Below, in pieces: positions 56,157 to 64,000 of a stretch of 64,000 bases of DNA. The stretch comes from Marivivens sp. Its GTDB lineage: Bacteria > Pseudomonadota > Alphaproteobacteria > Rhodobacterales > Rhodobacteraceae. The stretch lies in contig JAHEBU010000007.1 in the NCBI GenBank assembly GCA_024642115.1, forward strand, positions 124,001 to 188,000, read 5' to 3'. Numbering within the stretch: the stretch's first letter is position 1; every line of letters begins with the position of its first letter. The translations under genes were made by a program, and so were the position numbers. Below the pieces are notes generated by a model. That model saw only the letters and a program-made list of their open reading frames with translations, was not told where the DNA came from and did not search any database.

Positions 56157-57746
56157 ATGCGCCCCTTGGGAGCCCAGATCAGCCACATGCTCAAGGACCG
56201 CGGGGTCGAGGTGATCTTCGGCATCCCCGGCGTCCACAATCAGGAACTCTACCGGGGGATAGAAGAGGCCGGCCTGCGCCACATCCTTGCCCGACACGAA
56301 CAGGGGGCGGGGTTCATGGCCGACGGCTACGCGCGGGCCACCGGACAGCCCGGCGTCTGCTACGTCATCTCGGGACCGGGACTGACGAATATCATGACCC
56401 CGATGGGGCAGGCCTATTCGGATTCGGTGCCAATGCTGGTGATTTCCTCCTGCCTTGACGAAACTTCAGCAACACGCGGCCAACTCCACCAGATGAAGGA
56501 TCAGGAAGGGGCGGCGCGGGCAGTCTGCGACTGGTCCGAAACAGCGCGGACGGCCGAGGCGGCATATCAGTTGATCGACCGGGCGCTGTCGGAATTTGAC
56601 AGCGGCCGCTCGCGACCCAAACACGTCTGCGTTCCCATCCGCCAACTTGAATCCTCCGCGTCGGCGACAGGGCCGTCTCCAACGCCACCGATCCGGGGCA
56701 GCGTTCCGGACTTTGTCGTGGCCGATGTTCTGACGCACCTCAGACAGGCCCGCAGACCGCTGTTCATCCTGGGCGGCGGGGCGACGGGGGCCGGGGATAT
56801 GGCCGCAGCGGCGATCCGTGCCGTCGGCGGGGCAGTAATGACCACCTACGCCGGGCGCGGCCTGATCCCTGACGATGACCCGCTGAACTTCGGGGCCTGC
56901 CTGGCCCGCCCGTCCAGTGCCGAGATTTGTGCCAAGGCCGACCTCATCCTCGCCATAGGGACCGAATTGGCAGAGGTGGATCTGTGGCGGGATACTCTTG
57001 GGCACGGATGCCCGATGATCCGGGTGGATATCGACCCGCAAGTGCTGGCCGCCGATCCATCCACCGAACTTGCCCTTCTGGCTGATGCGACAGATTTCCT
57101 TGCAATGCTGCGGGCGCTGGCCGAAATCGAGGCCGAGGTTACGCCCCCCGCCACTGACTGGACCCCCGCCGAAGTCACCGCCGCCCGCGCCCGTTGGCGG
57201 GCCGAAATCGACACCGAACGCCCCGGCATCCTGCGGGTGGCCGACGCCCTGCGCGCCTGCCTGCCGGATGGCACGATGATCTACTCCGACATGACCCAAT
57301 TCGCCTACGCGGCCAAGGAGGTCTGGCCGATGGACCGACCCGGCCACTGGCACCATCCCTACGGCTTTGGGACGCTGGGCTATGCGCTGCCTGCGGCCAT
57401 CGGCGGGGCGGTGGGGCGGCCGGGCAAGCCCACGCTCTGTATCGCCGGCGACTACGGCTTCCAATATACAGTGCAGGAACTGGCCACAGCGGTCGAACTG
57501 GGGCTGCCCTTGCCGATCTTCCTCTGGGACAACGGCAAACTCGGGGAAATCGAGGCGTCGATGGTGGCCGCCCAGATCGCGCCCAACGCGGTGATCCAGC
57601 GCAACCCCGACTTCCTGAAACTGGCCGAGGCGTATGGGGCTTATGCCGCAGCCCCGCAAACGTTGGCGCAGATGCAGGATGCTGTGCGGGCGGCGTTCTC
57701 AGCCGACGCGCCCACCTTGATCCGCGTCACCCCCGACATCGCGTAG
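56157..57746 (+). CDS. TPP-dependent decarboxylase/synthase, AruI-like
   Basis: A 529-residue ThDP enzyme of the acetolactate-synthase family. The amino-terminal Pyr domain reads GIPGVHNQELYRG and ARHEQGAGFMADGYARATG (Glu and glycine region), with ISGPGLTNIMTPMGQAYSDSVPMLVIS (in part). The carboxy-terminal ThDP motif is CIAGDYGFQYT where GDG is usual. I place it closest to 5-guanidino-2-oxopentanoate decarboxylase (AruI) by those motifs, by memory. No arginine-transaminase gene is near. Its TAG stop lies inside a 23-bp repeat. Confidence 0.78.
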   Translation: MRPLGAQISHMLKDRGVEVIFGIPGVHNQELYRGIEEAGLRHILARHEQGAGFMADGYARATGQPGVCYVISGPGLTNIMTPMGQAYSDSVPMLVISSCLDETSATRGQLHQMKDQEGAARAVCDWSETARTAEAAYQLIDRALSEFDSGRSRPKHVCVPIRQLESSASATGPSPTPPIRGSVPDFVVADVLTHLRQARRPLFILGGGATGAGDMAAAAIRAVGGAVMTTYAGRGLIPDDDPLNFGACLARPSSAEICAKADLILAIGTELAEVDLWRDTLGHGCPMIRVDIDPQVLAADPSTELALLADATDFLAMLRALAEIEAEVTPPATDWTPAEVTAARARWRAEIDTERPGILRVADALRACLPDGTMIYSDMTQFAYAAKEVWPMDRPGHWHHPYGFGTLGYALPAAIGGAVGRPGKPTLCIAGDYGFQYTVQELATAVELGLPLPIFLWDNGKLGEIEASMVAAQIAPNAVIQRNPDFLKLAEAYGAYAAAPQTLAQMQDAVRAAFSADAPTLIRVTPDIA

Positions 57747-57763
57747 GGTGGGTGAAACCCACC
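57741..57763. repeat. 23-bp hairpin repeat, copy 2
   Basis: Identical to 43743-43765, with the same 7-bp stem and GAA loop. It supplies the stop codon (TAG at 57744-57746) of the AruI-like gene and sits between convergent genes. Confidence 0.9.
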
Positions 57764-57782
57764 CATCCGGCGGCTTCCACCG

Positions 57783-59570
57783 CTACCAGCAGCTCACCAG
57801 AACGGTCGTCTGGGCGGCCTTCTGGGCGATCAGTTCGGGGGTCATGTAGGCCACCGAATCCGTCGTCTCCACGCTCACCCCGGCCCCGGCAAGGGCCGTC
57901 AGGATCGCATCTGCATCGACCGAGAACGACACCTCCGCCGGCAACACCTGCCCATCCTTGGACACCTTGGGGGCCAGCATGCCCAAAACTGCCCCGCCAT
58001 TATCGAACACCGGCCCACCCGCATCGCCGGGCTGGGCGGTCAGGGCCAGCCGCTTGATCGTCTCCTCGCCGTTCAACCCGCGCAGATCGGCCAGCTTTCC
58101 AAACGTGACGGAGGGGGCCACCAGAACGGCACCATAAGGGTAGCCTCCCACGGCGACCTCGGATTGCAGGCGCGGCACGGCGGTCTGAAAGGCGGCCACG
58201 GCCAGCGGGGCCAGCGGGGTTTTCGGGGTTAGCACGGCGATGCCAAGGGCCGGATCGGTAAAGCCCACCTCAGCCTCGGTCGCCCCGTCCAGCGTGACGT
58301 AATCACACGACGCCACAGCCTCGGTCGTGGTCAGAACGCTGCCCTGCCCATCAATGTAAAATCCCGAGCGGGACAGCTTGGGCTTGCGAATCTCAAGGCC
58401 CGCCAGAAGGTCAATCGCCTGATCTTCGCCCGGCTGCACCAGTCCCGGATCAAGGGACCCATCGACTGTCGCAAAGCTTGCCTTCATCGTTTCCAGCAAA
58501 CGGGTGCGCCGTTCTTCGTCGCCAGCCGGCCAGATCAAGGCAAAGCCCTTTATGACCCCGTCATCCAGACGCGCCTGAATATAAGTATGCGCGACGGCAT
58601 CCGTGCCCTCGATCTCGAACGACCGATCCTTGAGAGTTCGCGGACCCTCGGTCGGCACCATCGCCAGGGTCTGAAGGATCTGATACAGGCCCGCCAACCG
58701 GTCCGCGTCGCCTTCCTGCGAAATCAGCAGGACCTGCGCTTGCAGATCGCCCTTGGGGGCGAACCGGGCAAACGGCGGCTCGTAGCGGTCAAAGGCCACC
58801 ACGGCGGTCGGCATCTGCATCTCGATGCCCGTGGCATCGTCGCGCACCAGTTGCAGGTCAAGGCCGTTCAGCACAGCGTTGTAGGCGGCCAGCAATTCTG
58901 CCCGCTGGGCGGTTGTCAGAACACCAGTCGGTTCATGATTGTTGGCGGTCTGCCAGGCAGCCATCGACGACCGGGTGCCACGGCCATAGGCGCCATCAAT
59001 GGCGGCGTCATAAAACCCCGCCCATTTCAGGGCGGTCTGCAACAACTCCCGCTCGGGGCGGGACAACTCGGATTCAGACTCCAGCGCCTCTGCCCGGGTC
59101 TCGTCCGGTAACTGGATCACAGGCTCGGGGGCCGGGGCGGCCACGGGTTCGGGAGCCGTCGCAGGTTCTACCGGGGTGACGGACGGGTCCTGTGCCGCAG
59201 TGGCAAGGGGGATCGGTTCTGGCGTCGCCACCAGCGATGCCCCAATCGGCCAGAACTGCTGCCGAAACCGGCTGCCATCCTCGATGTAGCTGTCTGACGG
59301 AATGGCGCTTTGACCACGCAGGTCGCGCAGGCGCTGAACGGCATCATCCGGGGCATAAGGGCCCAGCACGATCCCATACAGACCCGACCGCAACTGGAAC
59401 CCAGCCACGTCCGGTAGACGGGCGGCATAATCGCGCACCCGCGTCTGGGCGACGGCAAGTGTCGGGGCTGCTTCGATCTGCACCCAGGCGACCGATTGGG
59501 CGCGGGCGGCATCTGAAAACGAAAGAGTCATGCAAAATGTCATGAAAAGGACGAAAAGACGGGGGATCAT
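57783..59570 (-). CDS. SPOR/peptidoglycan-binding protein with degenerate trypsin-like domain
   Basis: A 595-residue envelope protein with a signal peptide (cleavage near ARA-Q, residue 24). A SPOR-like region follows (WVQIEAAPTLAVAQTRV to about residue 110, ends in FRQQFWP), a Pro/Ala linker, a PG_binding_1 domain (LQTALKWAGFYDAAIDGAYGRGTRS, in part; near residue 185) and a carboxy-terminal trypsin-like fold. The usual His region reads TTTEAVASC and the Ser region QPGDAGGPVF, so Ser is replaced by Ala and His appears lost. It is probably non-proteolytic and binds peptidoglycan. Confidence 0.78.
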   Translation of the reverse strand: MIPRLFVLFMTFCMTLSFSDAARAQSVAWVQIEAAPTLAVAQTRVRDYAARLPDVAGFQLRSGLYGIVLGPYAPDDAVQRLRDLRGQSAIPSDSYIEDGSRFRQQFWPIGASLVATPEPIPLATAAQDPSVTPVEPATAPEPVAAPAPEPVIQLPDETRAEALESESELSRPERELLQTALKWAGFYDAAIDGAYGRGTRSSMAAWQTANNHEPTGVLTTAQRAELLAAYNAVLNGLDLQLVRDDATGIEMQMPTAVVAFDRYEPPFARFAPKGDLQAQVLLISQEGDADRLAGLYQILQTLAMVPTEGPRTLKDRSFEIEGTDAVAHTYIQARLDDGVIKGFALIWPAGDEERRTRLLETMKASFATVDGSLDPGLVQPGEDQAIDLLAGLEIRKPKLSRSGFYIDGQGSVLTTTEAVASCDYVTLDGATEAEVGFTDPALGIAVLTPKTPLAPLAVAAFQTAVPRLQSEVAVGGYPYGAVLVAPSVTFGKLADLRGLNGEETIKRLALTAQPGDAGGPVFDNGGAVLGMLAPKVSKDGQVLPAEVSFSVDADAILTALAGAGVSVETTDSVAYMTPELIAQKAAQTTVLVSCW

Positions 59571-59691
59571 GGGGCCTCGAACTCGGTTACCTGGTCGTCA
59601 AAACCAATTCGATCCAAACCCTAACAGACGCATCTGCGACTGCATCACGAATCTGACTGTTTTTGGCCGGATTTGACGATCCGTGGCCCAA

Positions 59692-59720
59692 TTGACCCTG
59701 TCCGCGCTCCGGCCTATGCA
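59692..59720 (+). promoter_or_regulatory. Promoter of glyQ, sigma-70 type
   Basis: -35 TTGACC, 17-bp spacer, -10 TATGCA, about 25 bp before the glyQ ATG. A match by sequence. Confidence 0.55.
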
Positions 59721-59744
59721 CGGGCGAACAAAATCGAGGGCGAC

Positions 59745-60662
59745 ATGGCCGACCAACCGCGCAGTTTCCAAGAGATCATTCTCAGGCTTCAGGCCTATTG
59801 GGCGGCGCGCGGCTGTGCGGTTCTGCAACCCTACGACATGGAGGTGGGGGCGGGCACCTTCCACCCCGGCACGACGCTGCGCAGCCTTGGGTCGCGGCCT
59901 TGGGCGGCGGCCTACGTTCAGCCCTCGCGACGGCCAACCGACGGGCGTTACGGGGAAAATCCCAACCGGATGCAGCACTACTATCAGTATCAGGTGATCA
60001 TAAAGCCCTCGCCGCCCGACCTTCAGGACCTCTACCTCGGCTCGCTTGCCGCCATCGGCATCGACGCCGCCCTGCACGACATCCGCTTTGTCGAGGATGA
60101 CTGGGAATCCCCCACGCTCGGGGCTTGGGGGCTGGGGTGGGAGGTCTGGTGCGACGGCATGGAAGTGTCACAGTTCACCTATTTCCAGCAGGTTGGCGGG
60201 CATGACTGCGTGCCGGTGTCGGGCGAATTGACCTATGGGCTGGAACGGCTGGCGATGTATGTGCTGGGCGTGGATCACGTCATGGACATGCCCTTCAACG
60301 ACCCGCAATCGCCTATCCCGCTGACCTACGGCGATATTTTCCGGCAGACCGAACAGGAATATTCGCGCTGGAACTTTGACGTGGCCGACACGGACATGCT
60401 GCTTCAGCACTTCAAGGATGCCGAGGCCGAGTGTCAGCGCATCCTGTCCACGCCGCAGCCTGACAAGGCCGGGCGCACCATCGTCATGGCCCATCCGGCC
60501 TATGACCAGTGCATCAAGGCCAGCCATTTGTTCAACCTTCTGGACGCGCGGGGCGTCATTTCGGTCACCGAACGGCAGGCCTATATCGGCCGGGTTCGGG
60601 CCTTGGCCAAGATGTGCGCCGATGCCTTTGTCACCACCCCCGCGGGTGGGGCAGCGGCATGA
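59745..60662 (+). CDS. glyQ: Glycyl-tRNA synthetase alpha subunit
   Basis: Alpha chain of the heterotetrameric glycyl-tRNA synthetase, carrying the class II catalytic core. 305 residues. Typical features: [34 protein letters not shown] (in part), then [19 protein letters not shown] (in part) and [13 protein letters not shown]. The start MADQPRS has GAGG upstream. It is followed by a small gene and glyS with short overlaps. Confidence 0.97.
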   Translation: MADQPRSFQEIILRLQAYWAARGCAVLQPYDMEVGAGTFHPGTTLRSLGSRPWAAAYVQPSRRPTDGRYGENPNRMQHYYQYQVIIKPSPPDLQDLYLGSLAAIGIDAALHDIRFVEDDWESPTLGAWGLGWEVWCDGMEVSQFTYFQQVGGHDCVPVSGELTYGLERLAMYVLGVDHVMDMPFNDPQSPIPLTYGDIFRQTEQEYSRWNFDVADTDMLLQHFKDAEAECQRILSTPQPDKAGRTIVMAHPAYDQCIKASHLFNLLDARGVISVTERQAYIGRVRALAKMCADAFVTTPAGGAAA

Positions 60663-61189
60663 AGGTCCGGATTGTAATAGTGGGGATGATCGTGATTGCA
60701 GCCGTGGCGGGGATCGCCCTCTATTACCTTCAGGAATACGCCTACTATGTGGACGTGCCCGCCGATCAGGTTGCAGGAGTGCAACTTGTCTCAGTCTCGA
60801 CCGGGGCGCCTGAGCCGATTGTGTTCGAAAACTTCAAGGCGATCGACAGCGATTCAGCCCCCGTCCGGTTCCGGGCCTGTTTCCAGACGCCCACCTCGCT
60901 GGCCACGCTGACCGAAACGTTCAAGATCTACGAGGCGCCCGTCCCGCTGAACGCGCCGCGCTGGTTCGACTGTTTCGACGCCCAGACCATCGGTGCCGAT
61001 CTGGAAAGCGGGACCGCCGTTGCCTTTCTCGCGCAGGAAAACGTGACCTATGGCGTGGACCGGGTTGCGGCCATCTATCCCGATGGGCGCGGGGTGGAAT
61101 GGAACCAGATCAACGAATGCGGGGCGGTCGTGTTCAACGGCGACCCCGCCCCCGAAGGCTGCCCGCCGCCCCCCGAAGGACTCCAGTAA
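60659..61189 (+). CDS. DUF6446-like membrane-anchored protein
   Basis: A 176-residue protein with one amino-terminal membrane helix (residues 4-24) and a periplasmic domain with Cys residues (RACFQTP, WFDCFDA, NECGAVV) and a Pro-rich tail. In related genomes a gene of this kind is regularly found between glyQ and glyS, from memory. Both overlaps are tight (4 bp with glyQ, 1 bp with glyS). Function unknown; coupling ensures equal expression with the synthetase. Confidence 0.7.
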   Translation: MKVRIVIVGMIVIAAVAGIALYYLQEYAYYVDVPADQVAGVQLVSVSTGAPEPIVFENFKAIDSDSAPVRFRACFQTPTSLATLTETFKIYEAPVPLNAPRWFDCFDAQTIGADLESGTAVAFLAQENVTYGVDRVAAIYPDGRGVEWNQINECGAVVFNGDPAPEGCPPPPEGLQ

Positions 61190-63405
61190 TGCCCGACCTG
61201 CTGATCGAACTCTTTTCCGAGGAAATCCCGGCCCGGATGCAGACCCGCGCCGCCGAGGACCTGAAAAAGCTGATGACCGACGGTCTGGTCGAGGCCGGGT
61301 TGACCTATGCTGCCGCCGCCGCCTTTTCCACGCCGCGCCGTTTGACCCTGTCGATTGAAGGACTTACCGGCGAAAGCAAACCCGTGCGCGAAGAACGCAA
61401 GGGACCCGCCACGACCGCCCCGAAACCTGCCATCGACGGGTTCCTGCGGTCCACTGGCCTGACGCTGGATCAACTGGAAACGCGGGATGATAAAAAGGGG
61501 CAGGTCTATTTCGCCGTCCTGACCAAACCGGGCCGCCCCGCCGCCGACATCGTGGCCGAGGTGCTGGACCGCGCGATCCGCACCTTCCCGTGGCCCAAGT
61601 CCATGCGGTGGGGGGCCGGCACGCTGAAATGGGTCCGCCCGCTGCATTCGATCCTGTGCCTGATGGTGGGCGATGACGGGGCCGAGGTTGTCCCGCTGAC
61701 CGTGGACGGCATCGTCGCGGGCAATACCACGCGCGGCCACCGCTTCCTCGCGCCCGAGGCATTTTCCGTAACTTCGTTCGAGGATTACGAGGCGAAGTTG
61801 AAGCGGTCCAAGGTCGTTCTGCGGGCCGACGAACGGGCGGAAACCATCTGGCACGACGCCACCAACCAGGCCTTCGCACTGGGGCTTGAGGTAGTCGAAG
61901 ATTCCGGATTGTTGGCCGAAGTCGCTGGGCTGGTCGAATGGCCCGTCGTCCTGATGGGCCAGATCGGCGCGGACTTTCTGGACCTGCCGCCCGAGGTGTT
62001 GCGCACCTCGATGAAGGAACACCAGAAGTTCTTTTCGGTGAAAAATCCCAAGACGGGTCGCATCGAACGCTTTGTCACCGTCGCCAACACGGTGACCAAG
62101 GACGACGGCGCGACCATCCTTGCGGGCAACCAAAAGGTGCTGTCGGCGCGGTTGTCGGACGCCAAGTTCTTCTACGAAAACGACCTGCGCGTGGCGCGGG
62201 CTGGCATGGACGACTGGCTCGACGGGCTGAAGGCCGTGACGTTCCATAACAAGCTTGGGTCGCAGTTCGACCGGATTCAGCGGATCGCAGCACTCGCCCG
62301 CGAAATCGCGCCGATGGTCGGGGCCGACCCGGACAAGGCCGAAGAGGCCGCACGCATCGCCAAGGCCGACCTGCGGTCGTCTATGGTCGGCGAATTCCCG
62401 GAATTGCAAGGGCTTATGGGCCGCTATTACGCGCTGGCCGCCGAGTTGGACCCAGAAGTGGCCGAAGCGGCCGAGATGCACTGGAAACCAATGGGCCCGT
62501 CGGACGCCGTGCCCACCGCCCCGGTGTCCGTCGCCGTCGCGCTGGCCGACAAGATCGACACCCTGACCGGGTTCTGGGCCATCGACGAGAAGCCCACCGG
62601 AAGCAAGGACCCCTTTGCGTTGCGACGCGCGGCGCTGGGGGTTATTCGTATGGTGTTGGAGAATGGTGTAAGACTACATTTGGTAAATCCGATTGCATTT
62701 GTGATTGGGTTTCACGCCTCTTTCCAAAGAGGAGACGTTGTCCGCGAACAAGCGCTGAAACTAGCCAAATATGCGGCGAAAATTGGTGAGCCAATTTATG
62801 CAGAAAGTCTACTCAAACAGAGCTTTGAGATTGCCGATAAAGCACCGGTAGCTTCGACTGAAACTATGACTGCCATGCTAGCCGACCTCCTCGCCTTCTT
62901 TCACGACCGCCTCAAGGTCTTCCTCAAAGACCAAGGCATCCGCCACGACGTCATCGACGCCTGCATCGCCATGCCCGGCAACGATGACCTGACGCTGCTG
63001 GTCAAGCGGGCCACCGCGCTGTCGGACTTCCTGAAAACCGACGACGGGGAAAACCTGCTTCAGGGGTTCAAGCGGGCCAACAACATCCTGACGCAGGCGG
63101 AAACGGCGGACGGGGTCGAATATTCCTATGGCGCGGATGTCAAATTCGCCGACACGGATGAGGAAAAGGCGCTGTTCGCCGCGCTCGACACGGCAGACAA
63201 GGCCATTCAGCCCGCGATGCAGGCTGAAGATTTCGCCGCCGCCATGTCGGCAATGGCCTCCCTCCGTGCGCCCATCGACGCGTTCTTTACCGCCGTTCAG
63301 GTGAACGACGACAACCCGATCCTGCGGCGCAACCGGCTCAACCTGCTGTCGCGCATCCGCACCATTTGCCAAAGCGTGGCGGATTTGACGCGGGTCGAGG
63401 GCTGA
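61189..63405 (+). CDS. glyS: Glycyl-tRNA synthetase beta subunit
   Basis: Beta chain binding tRNA-Gly; an 738-residue protein, longer than I expect. It opens [18 protein letters not shown], and later KEHQKFFSVKNPKTG and DPFALRRAALGVIRMVLEN are typical. Between about residues 484 and 564 the DNA switches to low GC and different codons (see the separate entry), and conserved sequence resumes at LLAFFHDRLKVF. The frame stays open throughout, so the protein should be made. Confidence 0.95.
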   Translation: MPDLLIELFSEEIPARMQTRAAEDLKKLMTDGLVEAGLTYAAAAAFSTPRRLTLSIEGLTGESKPVREERKGPATTAPKPAIDGFLRSTGLTLDQLETRDDKKGQVYFAVLTKPGRPAADIVAEVLDRAIRTFPWPKSMRWGAGTLKWVRPLHSILCLMVGDDGAEVVPLTVDGIVAGNTTRGHRFLAPEAFSVTSFEDYEAKLKRSKVVLRADERAETIWHDATNQAFALGLEVVEDSGLLAEVAGLVEWPVVLMGQIGADFLDLPPEVLRTSMKEHQKFFSVKNPKTGRIERFVTVANTVTKDDGATILAGNQKVLSARLSDAKFFYENDLRVARAGMDDWLDGLKAVTFHNKLGSQFDRIQRIAALAREIAPMVGADPDKAEEAARIAKADLRSSMVGEFPELQGLMGRYYALAAELDPEVAEAAEMHWKPMGPSDAVPTAPVSVAVALADKIDTLTGFWAIDEKPTGSKDPFALRRAALGVIRMVLENGVRLHLVNPIAFVIGFHASFQRGDVVREQALKLAKYAAKIGEPIYAESLLKQSFEIADKAPVASTETMTAMLADLLAFFHDRLKVFLKDQGIRHDVIDACIAMPGNDDLTLLVKRATALSDFLKTDDGENLLQGFKRANNILTQAETADGVEYSYGADVKFADTDEEKALFAALDTADKAIQPAMQAEDFAAAMSAMASLRAPIDAFFTAVQVNDDNPILRRNRLNLLSRIRTICQSVADLTRVEG
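62641..62880 (+). other. Low-GC patch within glyS
   Basis: Hand count gives 106 G or C in 240 bases (44 percent), against clearly higher GC on both sides. Codons such as GTA, CTA, ATT and AAA, rare in the neighbours, are common here. The translation (VNPIAFVIGFHASFQRGDVV and on) does not look like standard GlyS and lies where I expect a short linker before LLAFFHDRL. The frame is intact. Confidence 0.85.
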
Positions 63406-63478
63406 TCGGACTGTCAACTTTGCTTTACGCAAGGGTCGCAATGACGCTATGCTGCGGTCACACAAAGGACGCGCCGCA

Positions 63479-64000
63479 GTGCAGCAACACGCCACCTTCT
63501 CTCAGGTCACCCTGATCACGCCGACCGCTGCCATGTCACCGCTGGTGCATGGCGGGCGGGCCAAATGCCTGCAACGACTGCTGCGGCTGGACATGCCCGT
63601 GCCCACCACCGTCGCGCTGAGTTTCGAGGCGGTGAGCAACATCGCCCGAGGAAATCTGCCCGATATCGCCCAGATCCTCGAACCCTTTGGCACAGCACCG
63701 CTGCTGTCCGTCCGGCCCAGCAGCCTTGACCCCGATTGGGGCGGGCCGGGGGCGATCCTGAACATCGGCATGAACGCCGCCCGGTACGAGGCCATGATCG
63801 GCGATATCGGGCAGGCTGCCGCGACGGCTCTGTATCTGCGGTTTGTTCAGTCCTATGCGATCCATGTCGCCCGGCTGGACCCAGACGCGTTCGACCTGCC
63901 CGACGATCCGTCTCCCTCGGCCTTGCTGGCGATGCTGGCGGCCTACGAGGACGAAACCGACGCGCCGTTCCCGCAGGACCCCGCCGTTCAGCTGACCGAG
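63479..64000 (+). CDS. ppdK: Pyruvate phosphate dikinase, N-terminal part (partial)
   Basis: The first 174 codons of PPDK or a PEP/pyruvate-binding paralogue, cut by the window edge. It starts with GTG preceded by AAAGGA. The opening resembles the PPDK nucleotide-binding domain: VHGGRAKCLQRLLRLDMPVPTTVALSF (in part) and LLSVRPSSLDPDWGGPGAILNIGMN (in part), where standard PPDK has RSGA and PGMMDTVLNLG; so substrate loops vary. Gene order glyS-ppdK is familiar in Rhodobacterales. The 73-bp gap holds no clear terminator. Confidence 0.82.
   Translation, partial: MQQHATFSQVTLITPTAAMSPLVHGGRAKCLQRLLRLDMPVPTTVALSFEAVSNIARGNLPDIAQILEPFGTAPLLSVRPSSLDPDWGGPGAILNIGMNAARYEAMIGDIGQAAATALYLRFVQSYAIHVARLDPDAFDLPDDPSPSALLAMLAAYEDETDAPFPQDPAVQLTE

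Noticed and set aside
62641-62880. Frameshift or pseudogene in glyS
   Set aside because: The reading frame is continuous and conserved GlyS sequence continues after the patch.

Overview
The window comes from a GC-rich alphaproteobacterium, most likely Rhodobacterales (Roseobacter/Rhodobacter group). The basis is a sorbitol/mannitol operon laid out as in Rhodobacter sphaeroides (smoEFGK-smoS-mtlK), a glyQ-(small membrane-anchored gene)-glyS-ppdK order, a CarD gene downstream of a seven-iron ferredoxin, a SUV3-like helicase followed by an S4 protein, short-form ProS, HdaA, and a SAM-II type leader on metZ. It looks like ordinary chromosome: no transposase, integrase, phage module or CRISPR array was seen. 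Both ends cut genes: an EEP-family protein at the left and pyruvate phosphate dikinase at the right.

Layout. 1-6.3 kb: the tail of an EEP protein, a small exported protein, then a minus-strand cluster perM-hdaA-ppk-ppx (polyphosphate turnover and replication control). 6.4-17.3 kb: a LysR/cupin divergent pair, proS, small membrane proteins with an XRE regulator, a ThuA-like protein, the lipoprotein-release operon lolC-lolD with an overlapping LDH2-type dehydrogenase, a c-type cytochrome lipoprotein and three exported proteins. 17.5-25.7 kb: the polyol operon (HAD phosphatase, SorC regulator, ABC transporter, sorbitol and mannitol dehydrogenases) with a visible promoter, operator and intercistronic hairpin. 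25.8-28.8 kb: hutI-hutU behind a palindromic operator. 28.8-35.7 kb: tRNA-Cys, dps, pcm, a TolC-like channel, a PopZ-like protein, cobQ and small genes. 35.9-46.6 kb: efp, an inositol-phosphatase-like gene, a lipase, SCP2, a TPR protein, the SUV3-like helicase, S4 protein, ferredoxin, carD, purD and xseA. 46.6-53.2 kb: an AlkB-type hydroxylase, ftsY, EamA and YciB membrane proteins, PilZ and an alpha/beta hydrolase. 53.3-64 kb: SAM-II leader-metZ, structured leader-folE2, a cluster of GC-rich repeats, an AruI-like TPP enzyme, a SPOR/peptidoglycan-binding/degenerate-protease protein, then glyQ-glyS-ppdK.

The most interesting signals are not whole new gene clusters. They are: (1) two adjacent structured leaders, a SAM-II aptamer followed by an intrinsic terminator on metZ and a nested perfect inverted repeat in front of folE2; (2) a roughly 240-bp low-GC patch in frame inside glyS; (3) a family of GC-rich hairpin repeats, including a five-unit 29-bp tandem array and a 23-bp repeat that supplies a stop codon; (4) a multidomain envelope protein whose protease domain lacks catalytic Ser and His; and (5) four convergent gene pairs that share stop codons through exactly 4-bp overlaps. 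All identifications are by reading motifs and from memory of the families; no database search was run.
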